DNA of 8,477 bases, from assembly GCA_023248175.1 (NCBI GenBank), contig JAHFFC010000033.1, positions 1 to 8,477 of the forward strand, written 5' to 3'. Under the pieces are notes generated by a model. That model was not told the DNA's origin, did no database searches, and saw nothing but the letters and a program-made list of their open reading frames with translations. A program made the translations under genes and the position numbers. Numbering within the stretch: position 1 is the stretch's first letter; every line of letters starts with the position of its first letter. Below, piece after piece: positions 6,738-8,477 of the stretch. The stretch is from Candidatus Omnitrophota bacterium. Lineage in GTDB: Bacteria; Omnitrophota; Gorgyraeia; JACOVV01.

Positions 6738-7526
6738 TTATTTCATCCCTTTCTGTACTTGTTTCAATAATGGAAAGGCTTGATCAGTCTCAGCGATGAT
6801 CTTCTTCAAAACCTCCGCCGCCTTGCACTCCTTCGGAATATGAAGCATTAAATACTGAGCGCGCCCACTGACTGCGGTCAAACAACTCTGAATGCCGGCT
6901 ACAATTCCGCCTAGGGATTGATTTGGACTCGATGGAGTCGCTGTCCCCGCTAACGAAAGAACCATAGCCGCTCCCGTTGCCAGAATTGACAAAAGGGCCA
7001 ATTCCTCGGTGGTGAATGAACCGCCGTTCTGAGTATCGGAAACATTCAATACACCCAAAGTCTTGCCGAAAATATTCAGTGGTGCGCTAACGATGGGGAT
7101 ACTGAAAAAAGCCTCGGATTCATATCGGCTTGCGGGTGTTTTGCGGAAACCACGATAAGTCTGCAGGTCATCTACAAGAAGCGGCCGTCCCTTTTGCGCG
7201 ACAAACCCAGAAATCCCCTCCCCTATTTTTAGAGAAACCTGCTGGATGATAGAATCAGGCATTCCCTTGGCAAACTTGATGGAGAGCATCTCTCTGCTGG
7301 GATCCATCAGCATGATGAAGACTCTTCTTGCCTTCAACAGCGTAAGAGCCGCTTCCAGAATTTTTTCAAGCGCCACATTACTGTTCGAAGCCGATGCTAA
7401 TGTTTGACTGACCTGGATGAGAGGGGTCAGACGATTTTCCTTGACATCCCAGGGCCATCTTGCGATAGGACGAGCAGGAGAGGTTAGTTCCACCCCCTGA
7501 TCCTGTTTTACCTTTTGCTCCCCCAT
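6738..7526 (-). CDS. GAF-domain protein with a degenerate histidine-kinase dimerisation tail, under a c-di-GMP riboswitch
   Basis: I start it at the ATG at 7526 (262 residues), seven bases after AAAGGA. The frame extends to a TTG at 7556, but that codon lies inside the riboswitch. Residues about 45-192 form a GAF domain (KARRVFIMLMD, IGEGISGFVA, SEAFFSIPIVS, LGVLNVSD, ELALLSILA), a small-ligand or dimerisation module found in sensor proteins. Residues 204-262 align without gaps to a HisKA phospho-acceptor helix: IVAGIQSCLTAVSGRAQYL against the usual VAHEINNPLTAIIGYAQLL. This puts A210 where the histidine should be and G211 where the following Glu should be. No HATPase domain follows, so it cannot be a kinase itself. 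It may act as a scaffold or dimerisation partner for the receiver encoded directly downstream (zero-base gap). No membrane segment or signal peptide is seen. Confidence 0.85.
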   Translation of the reverse strand: MGEQKVKQDQGVELTSPARPIARWPWDVKENRLTPLIQVSQTLASASNSNVALEKILEAALTLLKARRVFIMLMDPSREMLSIKFAKGMPDSIIQQVSLKIGEGISGFVAQKGRPLLVDDLQTYRGFRKTPASRYESEAFFSIPIVSAPLNIFGKTLGVLNVSDTQNGGSFTTEELALLSILATGAAMVLSLAGTATPSSPNQSLGGIVAGIQSCLTAVSGRAQYLMLHIPKECKAAEVLKKIIAETDQAFPLLKQVQKGMK

Positions 7527-7533
7527 ATATGTT

Positions 7534-7559
7534 CCTTTCGGTAGCCCGGCCGTCAAAGG
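7534..7559 (-). promoter_or_regulatory. Candidate Shine-Dalgarno-sequestering hairpin (expression platform)
   Basis: CCTTT (7559-7555) can pair with the AAAGG of the ribosome binding site (7538-7534). CGG (7552-7550) can pair with CCG (7541-7539) around an 8-base loop, leaving a GA bulge. This helix reuses the 3' arm of the aptamer hairpin at 7555-7562 and the bases near the c-di-GMP-contacting cytosine, so aptamer and hairpin cannot both form. It predicts translation OFF without ligand and ON with c-di-GMP. The pairing is seen in the sequence; the switching direction is inference. Confidence 0.5.
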
Positions 7560-7628
7560 CAGTCGTCAGTGATCTACCTTTAGCCCGTAGCTTTGCGCCC
7601 CTGCCTCACGACAGGTTTGCCTTTTTCG
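7534..7628 (-). promoter_or_regulatory. c-di-GMP-I (GEMM) riboswitch
   Basis: The conserved core reads in order on the minus strand. GGCAAACC (7621-7614) is followed by the hairpin CCTGTC-GTGA-GGCAGG (7615-7600) with a GNRA tetraloop. Next come GCGCAAAGC (7598-7590) and a second stem built on CTACGGGC and CCGGGCT. That stem is capped by AAAGGTAG/CTGCCTTT (7581-7574 with 7562-7555). The terminal GGCTACCG (7546-7539) closes the core. This matches the Vc2-type aptamer. The base aligned with Vc2 G20 is G (position 7621), as in c-di-GMP binders, rather than the A typical of the cGAMP variants. The aptamer ends at the AAAGGA ribosome binding site of the GAF gene, which points to translational control. 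No U-tract terminator is seen. Confidence 0.92.
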
Positions 7629-7645
7629 AGGACTTTTATCTTCAT

Positions 7646-7687
7646 GGAGTTAAATAGGTTACGACACAATGCACCCCTATTCCCTCC
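7646..7687 (-). other. Imperfect hairpin in the 5' leader upstream of the riboswitch
   Basis: GGAG (7646-7649) can pair with CTCC (7684-7687), and AATAGG (7653-7658) with CCTATT (7676-7681), around a 17-base loop. It occupies the roughly 70-base stretch between the predicted transcription start and the aptamer. It may be only a spacer or a transcript-stabilising 5' stem. No known motif was recognised. Confidence 0.3.
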
Positions 7688-7705
7688 TAGACTACGCCTA
7701 TATAA

Positions 7706-7734
7706 AATATAGCATGGAAATAGGCTGAAGTCAA
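7706..7734 (-). promoter_or_regulatory. Strong predicted sigma70 promoter of the riboswitch-GAF-receiver transcript
   Basis: On the minus strand there is TTGACT (7729-7734), exactly 17 bases of spacer, and TATATT (7706-7711), each matching five of six consensus positions. Initiation near 7699 gives a leader of about 170 bases containing the GEMM aptamer. It separates this unit from the upstream OmpR-type regulator gene, whose stop codon is only 18 bases away. No terminator is seen after that gene, so read-through may add to transcription. Confidence 0.75.
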
Positions 7735-7751
7735 CCAACTGCCCATTTTTT

Positions 7752-8408
7752 TTATTCTTTAAAGCGGTAACCGATATTTCTGAGGGTATCTATATAGGTG
7801 TGGTGGGCGTCTTCGATCTTACTGCGGAGGCGGCGGATGTGAACATCAACGGTCCGGGTACCGCCAAAGTAATCATAGCCCCAAACTTTGTTCAAGAGGA
7901 CTTCTCGGGTGAACACTTTCCCCTTATTGGAGGCAAGAAACCTCAGTAACTCATATTCCTTATACGTTAGATTCACTAATTCTCCTTCTAACCGTACTTC
8001 ATATTTGATCACGTCAATACTCAAACCATCTCCCTGGATGATGGAGTGAGAATCGCTGTTCTGATTCTGCCAGAGGAGCCGGCGGATACGACAAAAGAGT
8101 TCCTCAGGATCGACCGGAGCAAAGATCAGATCGGAGACTTTATAATCCAGTTTAAAGTCCCCCATCTTCTGACGGGGAAAAACCCACAGAGTCGGAATGT
8201 CACTGGTAGCATCATGACTCCGCATCCATTTCACCACTGATGAGATATCCTCAATATCCAGAATCACTAGTTGGATTTTCCCTTTCTCCAATTGAGTCTG
8301 GGCTTCTTCAGGAGAGATCCAATAAAAGAGGAAATTTTCGTCTTTACACCCCTTCTTAACTTGCTTCCACTGATCTAGTTTAGCGGTGACCACCGCGATT
8401 TTAGTCAT
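7752..8408 (-). CDS. OmpR/PhoB-family DNA-binding response regulator with an atypical receiver
   Basis: The 218-residue protein has an N-terminal receiver fold (about 1-112) and a C-terminal winged-helix DNA-binding domain (about 122-218). The wing region is typical of the family: LTYKEYELLRFL, TREVLLNKVWGYDY, the recognition helix TVDVHIRRLRSKIE and the final wing TLRNIGYRF. The receiver keeps the Asp that would be phosphorylated (D51, LVILDIE). It has T8-A9 in place of the magnesium-binding acidic pair, F or P in place of the Ser/Thr switch residue, and A97 in place of the invariant Lys (FAPVDPEEL). It therefore probably works without conventional phosphorylation, as known for other atypical OmpR-type regulators. 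No partner histidine kinase is in the window. Target genes are unknown, but the downstream riboswitch promoter is a reasonable candidate. The start ATG at 8408 has only a weak ribosome binding site. Confidence 0.92.
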   Translation of the reverse strand: MTKIAVVTAKLDQWKQVKKGCKDENFLFYWISPEEAQTQLEKGKIQLVILDIEDISSVVKWMRSHDATSDIPTLWVFPRQKMGDFKLDYKVSDLIFAPVDPEELFCRIRRLLWQNQNSDSHSIIQGDGLSIDVIKYEVRLEGELVNLTYKEYELLRFLASNKGKVFTREVLLNKVWGYDYFGGTRTVDVHIRRLRSKIEDAHHTYIDTLRNIGYRFKE

Positions 8409-8477
8409 GGTTTTTCACACCGACCACTGCGAGTTTTGATGCATCCGCTCGTTTCAGAAAAACCTCCTGCTGTAGAA
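8401..8477 (-). CDS. Possible C-terminal end of an upstream gene overlapping the regulator start
   Basis: A frame open from the window edge codes for a protein-like tail (EVFLKRADASKLAVVGVKNHD) and stops with TAA at 8403-8401. It thereby overlaps the start of the OmpR-type regulator by 8 bases (ATGACTAA). The weak ribosome binding site of the regulator would fit translational coupling to such a gene. Only about 25 codons are visible, so the frame could be open by chance. No family is recognised. Confidence 0.35.
   Translation of the reverse strand, partial: LQQEVFLKRADASKLAVVGVKNHD

Noticed and set aside
7526..7556. TTG start at 7556 for the GAF protein.
   Set aside because: It lies inside the riboswitch aptamer. 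The ATG at 7526 has a well-placed AAAGGA.
7741..7752. T-run at the end of the OmpR-type gene as a terminator.
   Set aside because: The run is T on the plus strand, so it is an A-run in the minus-strand transcript, and there is no hairpin before it.

Overview
The window looks like bacterial chromosome of roughly 50% GC, from a motile or surface-sensing, probably Gram-negative lineage. The evidence is a two-membrane-segment chemoreceptor, an HD-GYP protein, a c-di-GMP-I (GEMM) riboswitch and a class II CCA/poly(A) nucleotidyltransferase. Dispersed repeats of the GGGGACAGACCCC and CCCTCTCC...GAGAGAGGG kinds would fit Nitrospirota, deltaproteobacteria or a related uncultured group, but the sequence does not settle the taxon. 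There are no rRNA, tRNA, IS transposase or CRISPR features. The window is almost fully coding, and no gene-free stretch exceeds 300 bases.

Left block (1-3719, minus strand): a promoter-like sequence at 3690-3719 precedes a chemoreceptor without an obvious HAMP domain (2407-3669). A CheW-type adaptor with an extra C-terminal domain resembling the CheA P2 domain (1526-2410) is joined to it by an ATGA stop/start overlap. After 25 bases follows a class II aldolase/short-chain dehydrogenase fusion (1-1500), which runs off the left edge. The aldolase/dehydrogenase frame is open for all 500 visible codons although it contains at least two kinds of dispersed repeat DNA, translated in frame.

Middle (3732-6371): a tRNA nucleotidyltransferase/poly(A) polymerase gene (minus) is divergent from a membrane-anchored GAF-HD-GYP gene (plus), a predicted c-di-GMP phosphodiesterase. 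They share an 84-bp intergenic region.

Right block (6363-8477, minus strand): an OmpR/PhoB-type regulator with a degenerate receiver (7752-8408) lies upstream of a 5' leader with a very good sigma70-type promoter and a c-di-GMP-I riboswitch. The riboswitch ends directly at the ribosome binding site of a GAF protein (start 7526). The tail of that GAF protein looks like a histidine-kinase dimerisation helix that has lost its histidine and its ATPase domain. A stand-alone CheY-like receiver follows immediately, and its 3' end overlaps the convergent HD-GYP gene by 9 bp.

How it may work together (inference): c-di-GMP would be degraded by the HD-GYP enzyme and sensed by the riboswitch that controls the GAF/receiver pair encoded tail-to-tail with it. 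An alternative hairpin that would bury the Shine-Dalgarno sequence competes with the aptamer, so the switch is more likely ON with c-di-GMP. The window therefore holds a compact second-messenger module in which several usually catalytic domains (histidine kinase, receiver) survive in inactive-looking form.
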